A stretch of DNA of 64,000 nt. Origin: Kiritimatiellia bacterium. Lineage in GTDB: Bacteria; Verrucomicrobiota; Kiritimatiellia; RFP12; UBA1067. Each line of letters starts with the position of its first letter. The stretch's first letter is position 1. The translations under genes and the position numbers were made by a program. Positions 50,464 to 58,973 of this stretch are shown here, piece after piece. Location of the stretch: contig JAEDKA010000009.1 of the NCBI GenBank assembly GCA_016296065.1, forward strand, positions 1-64,000, given 5' to 3'. Under the pieces are notes generated by a model. That model saw nothing but the letters and a program-made list of their open reading frames with translations, did not search any database and was not told where the DNA came from.

Positions 50464-52556
50464 AGACTATGAAAACCAGGGCGGCACTTGCCGCAGTGTT
50501 CACGGCCTCGGCCCTTGCGGCTTTTGCCGACGTTGAGCCGCAGGACTACTACGGCAAGATCGCGAAACGCCTCGGCGACATGCTGCCGCGGTACCACGTA
50601 CTTCAGAAGAAGCTGGACGACGACATCTCTCAGAAGGCGTGGACGAACCTCGTCACCTACTACGACTTCGACCACTCTGTGTTTCTGAAGTCCGACCTCG
50701 ACATGCTCGCCGCTCGGGAGAAGACGATCGACGACGAGATCCACGCCGGCGACGCGTCGTTCGGCTTCGATGTCTACAATCTCTACTGCAGGAGGCTCTC
50801 GGAGCGCATGGACTTCGTCACGAATTTCCTTGTGGCGGCGGAGTGGGACTTCTCTACGAACGAGACCTACCGCATCAAGCGCAAGGACGCGCCATGGCCC
50901 GAGACCGCCGAGGAGGCGAACGAGCACTGGCGCAGGAGGCTGAAAAACGAGGTGCTTGTGCAGATTCTGGGCGCGGAGCTGGACAAGTCCACGAACACGG
51001 TCGACGCGGCGGACAGCCTGCTCAAGAAGTACCGCCAGTACTACACTGTGCTTACCGAACCGGACGAGGAGGCCGTGCTGCAGCACTACCTCTCGGCCGT
51101 CGCGATGGCGTACGACCCGCACTCCGACTACATGTCCCCCGCCTCCAAGGAGGACTTCGACATGGAGATGAACCTCACGCTCTGCGGCGTCGGCGCTGTG
51201 CTGCAGATGGACGAGGGCGCGCTCAAGATCGTAGAGGTGATGGCCGGCGGACCGGTTGACCGCGACGGACGCATCAAGGAGGGCGACAAGATCGTCGGCG
51301 TCCAGCAGGAGGACGGCGAGATGGAAGACGTCATGTGGAAGCCGATGAAGAAGACGATCAAGAAGATACGCGGCAAGAAGGGCACCCGCGTCACTCTTGA
51401 GATCGTTCCCCGCTCCGACTCGTCCGGCGCTACAAAGAAGCGCATCGAGCTCGTGCGCGACGAGATCAAGCTCGAGGACCAGGCGGCGACCGGACGCGTG
51501 GAGACGGTCTCCCGCGGAGGCTTCGAGAGCAAGATCGGCTACATCTACCTCCCCGGCTTCTATGGCACGATGGACAAGCGTCCGACCGATCCCGGCTTCC
51601 GCAGCTGTGCGAAGGACGTTGCTGAGTATCTCGCCAAGTTCAACGCCCAGGCGGTTGAGGGCCTTGTCCTCGACCTGCGCGGCGACGGCGGCGGGTCGCT
51701 CCGCGAGGCGGTCCTGCTCTCGGCCCTGTTCGTCCCCAGCGGTCCGGTCGTGCAGATCAAGGACTCGCGCAACGTCGGGAGCCTTCCGATACCCTACGGC
51801 AATCCCGTCGCCTTCAGGAAGCCGATGGTCGTCTTGACGGACCGCGCGAGCGCATCCGCCTCGGAGATTGTCGCAGGACACCTCCAGGACACCGGCCGTG
51901 CGGTGGTGCTTGGCGACGGCAGGACGCACGGCAAGGGAACTGTGCAGACAGTGTTTGGAATGGGGCCGTCGCAGTATGGTTCGATGAAGATTACAACCGC
52001 TAGGTTCTACCGCGTCGACGGGAGGTCCACGCAGCTCGAGGGCGTTGAAGCCGACATCCGTCTGCCGTCGCTCCTCGACTCGCTCGACATCGGCGAGGAC
52101 AAGCTTCCGAACGCGCTTCCGTTCAGCCGCATCCTCCCGGCGGACTACGTGCGTTGCTGGAACCTTAACAAGTACGTCCCCGAGCTTAAGCGTCTCGCGG
52201 AGTCCCGGCTCGAGACCGACGAGCGATACCAGAAGCATCTCGAGAACGTGCGGGGGATGAAGGAGATAAGCGATCGCGAGGTCGTCTCGCTGGAGCGCGA
52301 GGCGAGGAAGGCGCAGATGGCGGCCGACCGCGAGCTGAGAGAGCTTGATGACGACGACGATGAAGGGGAAGCCGATGATAGCGAGGACAAGCCTTCCAAG
52401 CGGCGCAAGCGCAACGAGCGAGCCAAGGACGACGTGGTGCTCGATTCCGCGTTCGACATCCTGTACGACCTAATACGCCTCAGCGGCGGAGCGGAGCTCC
52501 CGCGTCCGCGAACGAACGGCGGATGGCTCAACTCCATAATCGGGGGAGGATACTGA
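50460..52556 (+). CDS. ctpA: tail-specific C-terminal processing protease (S41 family, Prc/CtpA)
   Basis: The product has 698 residues with a signal peptide ending near AFA. The order is an N-terminal helical domain, a PDZ domain (about 230-330, GVGAVLQMDEGALKIVEVMAGGPVDRDGRIKEGDKIVGV) and the S41 core with GLVLDLRGDGGGSLREA. The catalytic Ser466 lies in RASASASEI and Lys492 in HGKGTVQ. The C-terminal region (about 590-640) is strongly acidic then basic. It acts in the periplasm on protein C-termini. It is coupled by ATGA to the NERD gene. Confidence 0.92.
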   Translation: MKTMKTRAALAAVFTASALAAFADVEPQDYYGKIAKRLGDMLPRYHVLQKKLDDDISQKAWTNLVTYYDFDHSVFLKSDLDMLAAREKTIDDEIHAGDASFGFDVYNLYCRRLSERMDFVTNFLVAAEWDFSTNETYRIKRKDAPWPETAEEANEHWRRRLKNEVLVQILGAELDKSTNTVDAADSLLKKYRQYYTVLTEPDEEAVLQHYLSAVAMAYDPHSDYMSPASKEDFDMEMNLTLCGVGAVLQMDEGALKIVEVMAGGPVDRDGRIKEGDKIVGVQQEDGEMEDVMWKPMKKTIKKIRGKKGTRVTLEIVPRSDSSGATKKRIELVRDEIKLEDQAATGRVETVSRGGFESKIGYIYLPGFYGTMDKRPTDPGFRSCAKDVAEYLAKFNAQAVEGLVLDLRGDGGGSLREAVLLSALFVPSGPVVQIKDSRNVGSLPIPYGNPVAFRKPMVVLTDRASASASEIVAGHLQDTGRAVVLGDGRTHGKGTVQTVFGMGPSQYGSMKITTARFYRVDGRSTQLEGVEADIRLPSLLDSLDIGEDKLPNALPFSRILPADYVRCWNLNKYVPELKRLAESRLETDERYQKHLENVRGMKEISDREVVSLEREARKAQMAADRELRELDDDDDEGEADDSEDKPSKRRKRNERAKDDVVLDSAFDILYDLIRLSGGAELPRPRTNGGWLNSIIGGGY

Positions 52557-52558
52557 AG

Positions 52559-53356
52559 ATGAAGCCCATAAGATTCGTGAAGATGCACGGCGCGGGGAAC
52601 GACTTCGTTCTCGTTGACGACCGCGACGGAGGCTTCCCCTGCGAGCACAGGCTTGTCGCGGCGATGGCAACGCGCCCGGGCGGGATCGGCTGCGAGGGCG
52701 TGATTCTTGTTCAGACGTCTGAGACCGCCGATTTCAAGATGCGCTTCTTCAATCCGGATGGATCCGAGGCCGACCTCTGCGGAAACGGCGCGCGCTGCGT
52801 CGCGGCATTCGCGCGAGAGGTCGGGGCGGTCGCGGGCAAGGTGATGCGCTTCGAGACTGCGGCGGGATTCGTCGACGCCGAGATCCTCGACCAGGACCTG
52901 GTGAGGATCGCGATGCCCGATCCGAAGGGGCTTGACGGCGACTTCGTGATCACCGGCGTCCCGCACAAGATTGTGCCCGTCGAAAACCTCGCCAGGGCGG
53001 ATGTCGAAGGCGAGGGGCGCAGAATCCGCCTAAGCGACGAGTTTGCGCCGGACGGAACGAACGTCGACTTCGTCACCTACCGTGCGCCCGACCGCGTGGC
53101 GATACGCACGTACGAGCGCGGAGTGGAGGCGGAGACGTTTGCGTGCGGAACTGGATCCGTCGCGGCGGCGGTAATCGGCGTCGCGTCGTACGGACTCAGT
53201 TTCCCGGTCCGCGTCAAGACCGGCGGCGGATACGAGCTAGTCGTGGGCGGTGTTAAGACGGACGAGGGTTTCAGGGAGATCACCCTCACAGGCCCCGTCA
53301 AGCGCGTATACGAGGGAGTTATCGATCTCGACGCGCTCGATGTCATTTCGGAATAA
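52559..53356 (+). CDS. dapF: diaminopimelate epimerase
   Basis: The product has 265 residues. The ATG at 52559 lies 2 bases after the protease stop. Family motifs: KMHGAGNDFVLVD at the N-terminus, FFNPDGSEADLCGNGARC with the first catalytic Cys74, and FACGTGSVAAA with the second, Cys196. It interconverts LL- and meso-DAP for lysine and peptidoglycan. dapB lies at 60997. Confidence 0.95.
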   Translation: MKPIRFVKMHGAGNDFVLVDDRDGGFPCEHRLVAAMATRPGGIGCEGVILVQTSETADFKMRFFNPDGSEADLCGNGARCVAAFAREVGAVAGKVMRFETAAGFVDAEILDQDLVRIAMPDPKGLDGDFVITGVPHKIVPVENLARADVEGEGRRIRLSDEFAPDGTNVDFVTYRAPDRVAIRTYERGVEAETFACGTGSVAAAVIGVASYGLSFPVRVKTGGGYELVVGGVKTDEGFREITLTGPVKRVYEGVIDLDALDVISE

Positions 53357-53374
53357 CCGCCGCTCGTTTTGCAG

Positions 53375-54301
53375 ATGAACAACAAGGCAATCATACTTAC
53401 GGACGGCAAGGCCGGACACGAAAACCAGTCCAAGGCGTTCGCCCGCGCGCTCGGACTTGATTTCGAGCTGGTTTCGGTGCAGTTCAAGGGCAGGTTTGCG
53501 AAGTCGGCGAGCTATCTTCTGGACAAGATCGGGATTCGCACGATTGGGCTTCTGGAAGGTCTGGGGAAACAGAACTTCGCGCACCTCTGCGCCGTCATAG
53601 GCACGGGATCGGGGACGTTCTATGCGGCGAAGGCGCTCGCGCGCAAGTGCGGGGTCAAGTGTGGCGTGGTGCTGTATCCGCGCGGCTACGACCTCGCGTC
53701 GTTCGACTGCATCCTCGCGCCGTCTTTCGACAATCCGGCAAAGAGGTCCAACGTCGTGGAAATCCCCGCCAACCTCGTAGCGAACGACGCGGCGTTCTAC
53801 GAGAAGGGCGTCGCGGCGTTCTCCGAGCGCCATTCGGGGGCGACGGACAACCTCGTCGGGGTGATCGTCGGCGGACCAAACAAGTGCTCCACGATGACTG
53901 CGGAATGGACGAAGGCGCGGCTCGACGAGATATTCGCCGCGAACAAGGGCGCTCAGTTGTGCGTGACAACCTCGCGCCGCACTCCCGCTGACGTAGAGGC
54001 GGTGGTTGATTCGTATCCGTGGGACTACAAGCTTCTTTATTCAAGGGATCATTTCAATCCGATCCCGGCGTTCGTGAAGCTCGCCAAGCGGCTATATGTG
54101 ACGGCAGAGTCGACTGGCATGCTTTCCGAGGCGTGCACTTTCGGTTCCGCCGAGGTTGTCGCTCTGGACAACCTGAATCCGGGTCCGCACAAGTTCCGGC
54201 GGTTCGTCGAGAACCTGCGCGCCGGCGGATATGTCGACGGATGCCGCAAGATCGACCTTTCCGCGCAGTTCGCGCGCGCCAGGGAGCTGATGGGGATATG
54301 A
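53375..54301 (+). CDS. ELM1-like protein (DUF1022 type)
   Basis: The product has 308 residues. The ATG at 53375 is preferred to the TTG at 53369. Typical family parts: ILTDGKAGHENQSKAFARALG at the start, VIGTGSGTFYAAKALARK, VVLYPRGYDLASFDCILAPSFD, GVIVGGPNKCSTMTAE, CVTTSRRTP and LYVTAESTGMLSEACTFG. The fold resembles GT-B glycosyltransferases and the family includes plant ELM1. Biochemical activity in bacteria is unsettled. ATGA overlap with the kinase gene. Confidence 0.8.
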   Translation: MNNKAIILTDGKAGHENQSKAFARALGLDFELVSVQFKGRFAKSASYLLDKIGIRTIGLLEGLGKQNFAHLCAVIGTGSGTFYAAKALARKCGVKCGVVLYPRGYDLASFDCILAPSFDNPAKRSNVVEIPANLVANDAAFYEKGVAAFSERHSGATDNLVGVIVGGPNKCSTMTAEWTKARLDEIFAANKGAQLCVTTSRRTPADVEAVVDSYPWDYKLLYSRDHFNPIPAFVKLAKRLYVTAESTGMLSEACTFGSAEVVALDNLNPGPHKFRRFVENLRAGGYVDGCRKIDLSAQFARARELMGI

Positions 54302-55566
54302 GGCTCGGAGGGCTCGACTGGCGGACGGTTCGAAGCGCCTTCGTGCTTAGCCTACCGACGCTGGTCGTCGTCGGAGTGGGCTGTTACTTCCTTGCGAGCC
54401 AGGTTCCGTCCATAGTGAAAAACGAGCAGCTTCGCGTAAGGTCCGTCTACCGCCTGTCTGCCGACGAATTGCGCACATCGCCAGAAACTGGATTTCCCGT
54501 AATTCGCGGAAAAGGGCAGTTTTGGACGAAAGACATGAAGTTACGCCCTGGATATTGGGGGACTGTCCCCGCCGGCAGCGAGTTCAGAACACTGGGGACA
54601 GTCCCCGAAAATGTGGGGACAGTCCCTGGGGAAACGGGGAAAAATACGGGGACAGTCCCCGAAAATGTGGGGACAGTCCCCAATGGAATGATGCTTGTCT
54701 GGTACGAGGGGAGCAAGGGAAATTGCGTCGCCAAGTTTGTAAAAAGCGAGAAAGAATATGATTATTTTTGGATTTTCTGGCTCGGAGTGCCGCTTTTTCT
54801 CTTTGTCCTCTGCGGAATGACGTTCATAGGCATAAGATACTTTGTCGAATACATAAAGGCCCGCGACGACTTCCTTGCGGCTACGGCGCACGACCTCACG
54901 ACACCGCTCGTGGGCATGAGGATGTCCATCGGACGCAACGACGCTGATGCGAAGGCTCTTACCGAGCGGCTTATCAGGATTGTCGAGAACATCAAGGATT
55001 TCATGCGGCTAGGCGGAAAGCGTCGTGAGCCGGAAGTCTCCGAATTTGATATTATTAAGGCTTATAATGAGGCTTATGCGCTATTTCGTGAAGACTACCG
55101 CGATCTGTTCGACGGCGAGGATGTTCCGGTCGAGGTTACGGGGACAGTCCCCGAAAAGATGGGGACAGTCCCTGAAAAAGTGGGGACTGTCCCCAGTGGT
55201 CGGGTGCTGAAGGTGCGTGCGGATGAGACGATGACTGTGCAGATGATGTGGAACCTCCTCGGAAACGACCTCAAGTATGCCGCGCCGTATGGCCCGGTGC
55301 GCGTAAGATTTTTTGTCGAAGGGAAGTTCGTGAAGGCGGAGTTCGTCGACGAAGGCCAGGGGATGACTCCGCGGCAGATGCGCCGCGCTTTCGACAGGTA
55401 CTACCGCGCGAAGACTGTGTTGGAGTCCGGAAAGGGCGGCTTCGGCATAGGGCTCTGCACCGCGCGCGAGTTTGCCCGCGCGATGGGCGGAGACCTCTCC
55501 GTGCGCGCGAATTCCCCGCACGGATGCATTTTCACGTTGTCACTCCCCGCGGCCGGCGTCAGTTAG
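54298..55566 (+). CDS. sensor histidine kinase with in-frame palindromic repeat insertions
   Basis: The product has 422 residues. It has two membrane helices (about 14-33 and 158-182), an H-box FLAATAHDLTTPLVGM with His198, an N-box WNLLGNDLKYAA, and G-boxes DEGQGMTP and GKGGFGIGLC. The external domain (about 85-128) and the start of the ATPase domain (about 282-302) contain GTVPENVGTVPGETGKN-like stretches encoded by eight GGGGACAGTCCCC palindromes. The dimerisation domain is short. No response regulator lies next to it. The 3' end overlaps the convergent lipoprotein gene by 8 bases. Confidence 0.85.
   Translation: MRLGGLDWRTVRSAFVLSLPTLVVVGVGCYFLASQVPSIVKNEQLRVRSVYRLSADELRTSPETGFPVIRGKGQFWTKDMKLRPGYWGTVPAGSEFRTLGTVPENVGTVPGETGKNTGTVPENVGTVPNGMMLVWYEGSKGNCVAKFVKSEKEYDYFWIFWLGVPLFLFVLCGMTFIGIRYFVEYIKARDDFLAATAHDLTTPLVGMRMSIGRNDADAKALTERLIRIVENIKDFMRLGGKRREPEVSEFDIIKAYNEAYALFREDYRDLFDGEDVPVEVTGTVPEKMGTVPEKVGTVPSGRVLKVRADETMTVQMMWNLLGNDLKYAAPYGPVRVRFFVEGKFVKAEFVDEGQGMTPRQMRRAFDRYYRAKTVLESGKGGFGIGLCTAREFARAMGGDLSVRANSPHGCIFTLSLPAAGVS
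54557..54681. repeat. five GGGGACAGTCCCC palindromes in the kinase external domain
   Basis: Copies at 54557-54570, 54594-54606, 54615-54626, 54648-54660 and 54669-54681, separated by short linkers such as GAAAATGT that repeat with them. Each copy encodes GTVP in the reading frame used. Confidence 0.85.
55140..55194. repeat. three GGGGACAGTCCCC palindromes in the kinase ATPase region
   Basis: Copies at 55140-55152, 55161-55172 and 55182-55194, again read as GTVP. They sit just before the N-box domain, so the insertion may affect folding or be tolerated in a loop. Confidence 0.85.
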
Positions 55567-56605
55567 CCGGAAGCCACTCGCCCTGTTCCATCAGGCCACG
55601 GACGATGTTCGGCTCGAGCGAGGAGTCGCTGAGCAGCATCGCATCCTGGCGGGAGTTGATCCACGAGTTCTTGAAGAACGCCGGGCGTTCGATCTTTGTC
55701 CCCGGTTCGAACGGATTGTCTACCGTGCGCACCTCGCGGATCTGCTTGCTGCGCTCTTCGCGGATTCTGTCGAGCATCGCCGACGTGCCGGCGGCGGACT
55801 CCTTCCAGATCTTCCAGCCCTCGTCGCGTCCCTGCCTAGTGCCTTCGAGCAGCGCGGCAAGTGTCCTGTCCCTCTGCTGCGCCCATGCGTAGTTCACGAA
55901 TGCGGAGGCGAACATGCGTCCGGCGTCGTGAAGCGCCTCGGACATCTTTCCGACGGGCGCTATGGCCAGTACGGGCGCCACGCGCGTCCAGTTGCAGATC
56001 TTCGGCACGCGCGGATTAGGCACCGAGCTGATGGCTACGGCGTAGGAGGTGGTGTACCTCGCTTCGCATTCGACTCCGCCGTAGGTGCACCTGAACGTCG
56101 CGACGAATCCGAAAGCGTTTGCCTGCGTCAGCGTCGTGCCGTATGTAGCCGCGGCGGCTATGAGGCGCGTGATCTGCGGGACGTCCTGCGTAAACTGTCC
56201 GCTGGTCGCGACGAACGGGGTGAGTCCCGACTCCACGATTCCCTGGTTGAGCTCCATCGCTATGTCGTTCGCGAGAACCTCGGGGTTCTGGAACTCCGCC
56301 AGTCTCTGGGGCGTGAGGCCTTCGTGCACCGTCATCATCGGCTCGCTTGTCTGGACCAGCATGTGCTTCGACGGGGACGAGAGAATGGTAGAGGCCATGA
56401 ACTTGTTGTCGCTGCGCATGTTCCAGGCGATCGCGCCCTTGCCCTGCCATCCGTCGTCGAGCCTGTAGCAGACCGCGGGGAGCTGCAGTCCGGGGTCCCA
56501 CAGGACGAAGGTGCGCTGCGCCGCGTCCGACTCCTGTGTGCATCCGGCAAGAACGACGCCGGAGAAAGCTGCCGCCGCGAGTCTCCTGAACAGTGCATTC
56601 ATCAT
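55559..56605 (-). CDS. lipoprotein of unknown function
   Basis: The product has 348 residues and is the only convincing minus-strand gene of the window. A lipobox (VVLAGC near residue 22) follows a hydrophobic segment, and AGGAG precedes the double ATG. The mature part holds a long predicted alpha-helical and mixed region (TFVLWDPGLQLPAVCYRLDDGWQGKGAIAWNMRSD at the start) that I cannot place in a family. Its stop overlaps the convergent kinase gene by 8 bases. The promoter on this strand is at 56672-56680. Confidence 0.8.
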   Translation of the reverse strand: MMNALFRRLAAAAFSGVVLAGCTQESDAAQRTFVLWDPGLQLPAVCYRLDDGWQGKGAIAWNMRSDNKFMASTILSSPSKHMLVQTSEPMMTVHEGLTPQRLAEFQNPEVLANDIAMELNQGIVESGLTPFVATSGQFTQDVPQITRLIAAAATYGTTLTQANAFGFVATFRCTYGGVECEARYTTSYAVAISSVPNPRVPKICNWTRVAPVLAIAPVGKMSEALHDAGRMFASAFVNYAWAQQRDRTLAALLEGTRQGRDEGWKIWKESAAGTSAMLDRIREERSKQIREVRTVDNPFEPGTKIERPAFFKNSWINSRQDAMLLSDSSLEPNIVRGLMEQGEWLPAN

Positions 56606-56671
56606 TTTCTCATCTCCTGTTTGAGGCGCACAGCCTTGTTCAAGCGGTTCGCCATGCCTGCATTATAGCAT

Positions 56672-56680
56672 AAATCATCG
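56672..56680 (-). promoter_or_regulatory. extended -10 promoter for the minus-strand lipoprotein
   Basis: On the minus strand the site reads TGCTATAAT. It lies about 66 bases before the ATG at 56605. It is divergent to the promoter at 56781. Confidence 0.6.
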
Positions 56681-56780
56681 CGCGGGAACAATCACCAGCG
56701 ACAAGGTTTTCTCCGCTTCGACGCGCAAAACCTGCAAACGCAGCTTTGTTCTTCCGCGCGGTGAAATCATGCTGAAGTTT

Positions 56781-56789
56781 TGGTATAAT
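56781..56789 (+). promoter_or_regulatory. extended -10 promoter
   Basis: TTTTGGTATAAT, with T-tract just upstream as at 46477 and 58940. The start codon at 56828 is 38 bases downstream, with AAAAGGGG as ribosome site. Confidence 0.65.
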
Positions 56790-56827
56790 GCAAAACGGTT
56801 TTCAAAAAACACAAAAGGGGAATTGAG

Positions 56828-58906
56828 ATGAAGAGCGTTGCAGCGTTGCTCGTTGCGACCGCAATGTCCGTTTCGGCGGCATTTGCGGCGGAGCGCAGGA
56901 TATCCGTCGAGGAATACCGCGACAGGATGGAGGCGGGATGGCTTGGCCAGATTGCCGGTGTTGGCATCGGCGGACCGACGGAGTTCAGGTTCTGCCACAA
57001 GGTCGTGCCTGCTGGCGAGGTGCGCGCGTGGTCGCCAGAGATAATAAACGAATCCTTCCATCAGGACGACCTCTACGTGGAGATGACGTTCCTGCAGACG
57101 CTCGAGCGGCATGGCCTCGGGGTTGACATTCGCCGTGCCGGAATCGAGTTCGCGAACTCGCGTTATCGCCTCTGGCACGCTAACGGGGAAGGGCGCGACG
57201 CGCTGCGCCGCGGCATAGCGCCGCCCGACAGCTCGCATCCGTCGGTCAACAAGTGCGCGAACGACATCGACTACCAGATCGAGGCCGACTATTCGGGGCT
57301 TGTGGCGCCAGGATGTCTCCAGGGGGTCGTGGCGCTCGGCGAGAAGTTCGGCAGGCTGATGAACTACGGCGACGGAATGTGGGCGGGCCAGTTCGTCGGC
57401 GCGATGTACGCGTCGGCGTTCTTCGAGCGCGAGCCGCGCCGCATTGTAGAGTCCGCTCTGCGCGCCATCCCGCGCGAGAGCCGCTATGCGGAGATGGTCC
57501 GCGACATGCTCGCATGGCACGCCGCCGATCCTGCGGACTGGGAGGGGACTTGGGGGAAGGCCATCGAGAAGTATGGACACGAGGGACGCTGTCCGGAGCT
57601 GCCTGACGCCATAGAGGCGACGCTGAATGGCGCGATGGTGGTCTTGGGAGTGCTTTACGGGAACGGCGACCCCTACAGGACGATCGTGGTCTCCACGCGC
57701 GGCGGATTCGACTCGGACTGCAATCCGTCGTCGGCCGGGGGCGTGGTGTTTACTTCGATCGGCAAGCGCGCCCTGCCGCGCGAATACTACGAGAAGCTCG
57801 ACCTGCGCGCGCGCTTCGAGTACACCGACTACGATTTCCCGACGCTTGTCGCCGTCTGCGAGAAGATAGCTCGCGAGGTCGTCATGGCGGAAGGTGGCCG
57901 CATTGAGCGCGACGCCGACGGAAGGGAGTGGTTCGTCGTGCCGGAGCGGGAGATTGCGCCGTCGAAGTTCGAGACATACGACAGCCCGGGTCCGCTCGTC
58001 GGCTCAAGGTACACCGAGGGGGAGATGGCGGAGATGCGCTTTCTTCCGCAGGACGTGAAGACGAACCTCTGGGAGCGCTGGGGCATCGACTCGCGCGAGA
58101 AGCCGCGCGCGGACGGCCTCGACATTCCGCCGAGCTTCGCGGGGCGTCCGTTCGCCGAGCAGCTCGACGAGCTGTACGCCGAGATCGTCTCGCAGATCGT
58201 GGACGGGCGTCCGCTTTCGAACAAGTTCGTCTACGAGACGCCGTCCCGCCGCGACGCGGCGATGGCGGCGATGGTGCTCGAGCGCTGCGGACGCGTCGGT
58301 CTTATACGCGACTGGGTGCTGTCGCTCTCGGATCCGTTCGACCGCCTCAGGGAGGACGAGGAGGAGATAGACAACCTCGGCGAGACGCTCTACATGCTCG
58401 GATGCGTAACCAACGCGACGCATCCTGCGGCCGGACGCATCGTCGAGGCCGCGAAGTCGCGGCTGGACGCAGACGGATTCCTTTCGGGGCCGGTTGAAGG
58501 CGGACGCCACAGGGTCTACGCGGCGAAATGGCTCAGGCTGGGGCTCGAGAAGTGCGGACTCGACGCGTCCTGGGTGAAGGTTCCCGACGAGAAGGACTCC
58601 TATGACGACCTTTTCTGGATGGACGACTCGCGCGACGCGTCGCTCGCGGACAGGGCGCTTGACGGTGACAGGCCCGGCCTTTCCTGGGCCGCATGGCACA
58701 AGGCCGGGCGCGTTTTCAAGGGCAAAGACGTCCCGGTCAAGCATGGAGAGATGACGTGGGAGGCCAATTCCGCGCTGGCCAAGTACGAGGGTCTGAGGAC
58801 GATTCACCCTGACTGGGCCGACCGGCACATCGCATATCCGCACATCCGGCATGCGGCGGAGATGTTCCTCCTGCTGTGGGACCTCGGCTGCTCGGCGGCG
58901 AAGTGA
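56828..58906 (+). CDS. exported ADP-ribosylglycohydrolase-family protein
   Basis: The product has 692 residues. A signal peptide ends near AAFAA. The DraG-type fold (about 28-370) is shown by YRDRMEAGWLGQIAGVGIGGPTEF, QDDLYVEMTFLQTLERHG (first metal motif), and GFDSDCNPSSAGGV (the D.D metal motif), all in the usual order. The C-terminal 300 residues form a separate helical region. Bacterial relatives cleave ADP-ribose or other N-glycosidic bonds. Export and the GH97 neighbour suggest a glycan-related role rather than protein de-ADP-ribosylation. That is an inference. Confidence 0.85.
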   Translation: MKSVAALLVATAMSVSAAFAAERRISVEEYRDRMEAGWLGQIAGVGIGGPTEFRFCHKVVPAGEVRAWSPEIINESFHQDDLYVEMTFLQTLERHGLGVDIRRAGIEFANSRYRLWHANGEGRDALRRGIAPPDSSHPSVNKCANDIDYQIEADYSGLVAPGCLQGVVALGEKFGRLMNYGDGMWAGQFVGAMYASAFFEREPRRIVESALRAIPRESRYAEMVRDMLAWHAADPADWEGTWGKAIEKYGHEGRCPELPDAIEATLNGAMVVLGVLYGNGDPYRTIVVSTRGGFDSDCNPSSAGGVVFTSIGKRALPREYYEKLDLRARFEYTDYDFPTLVAVCEKIAREVVMAEGGRIERDADGREWFVVPEREIAPSKFETYDSPGPLVGSRYTEGEMAEMRFLPQDVKTNLWERWGIDSREKPRADGLDIPPSFAGRPFAEQLDELYAEIVSQIVDGRPLSNKFVYETPSRRDAAMAAMVLERCGRVGLIRDWVLSLSDPFDRLREDEEEIDNLGETLYMLGCVTNATHPAAGRIVEAAKSRLDADGFLSGPVEGGRHRVYAAKWLRLGLEKCGLDASWVKVPDEKDSYDDLFWMDDSRDASLADRALDGDRPGLSWAAWHKAGRVFKGKDVPVKHGEMTWEANSALAKYEGLRTIHPDWADRHIAYPHIRHAAEMFLLLWDLGCSAAK

Positions 58907-58939
58907 CGTTCGCGAATCTGCGCAGACCGCCGCATTTTT

Positions 58940-58948
58940 TGATATAAT
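58940..58948 (+). promoter_or_regulatory. extended -10 promoter with T-tract
   Basis: TTTTTTGATATAAT, 25 bases before the ATG at 58974, with ribosome site GAAAGGAAAT between. Confidence 0.65.
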
Positions 58949-58973
58949 ATTTCCTTTAAAGAAAGGAAATACC

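Noticed and set aside
58905..58940. Rho-independent terminator ending in the T-run before 58940
   Set aside because: The upstream stem is weak. The T-run is better explained as part of the promoter, as the same T-tract precedes other -10 sites.
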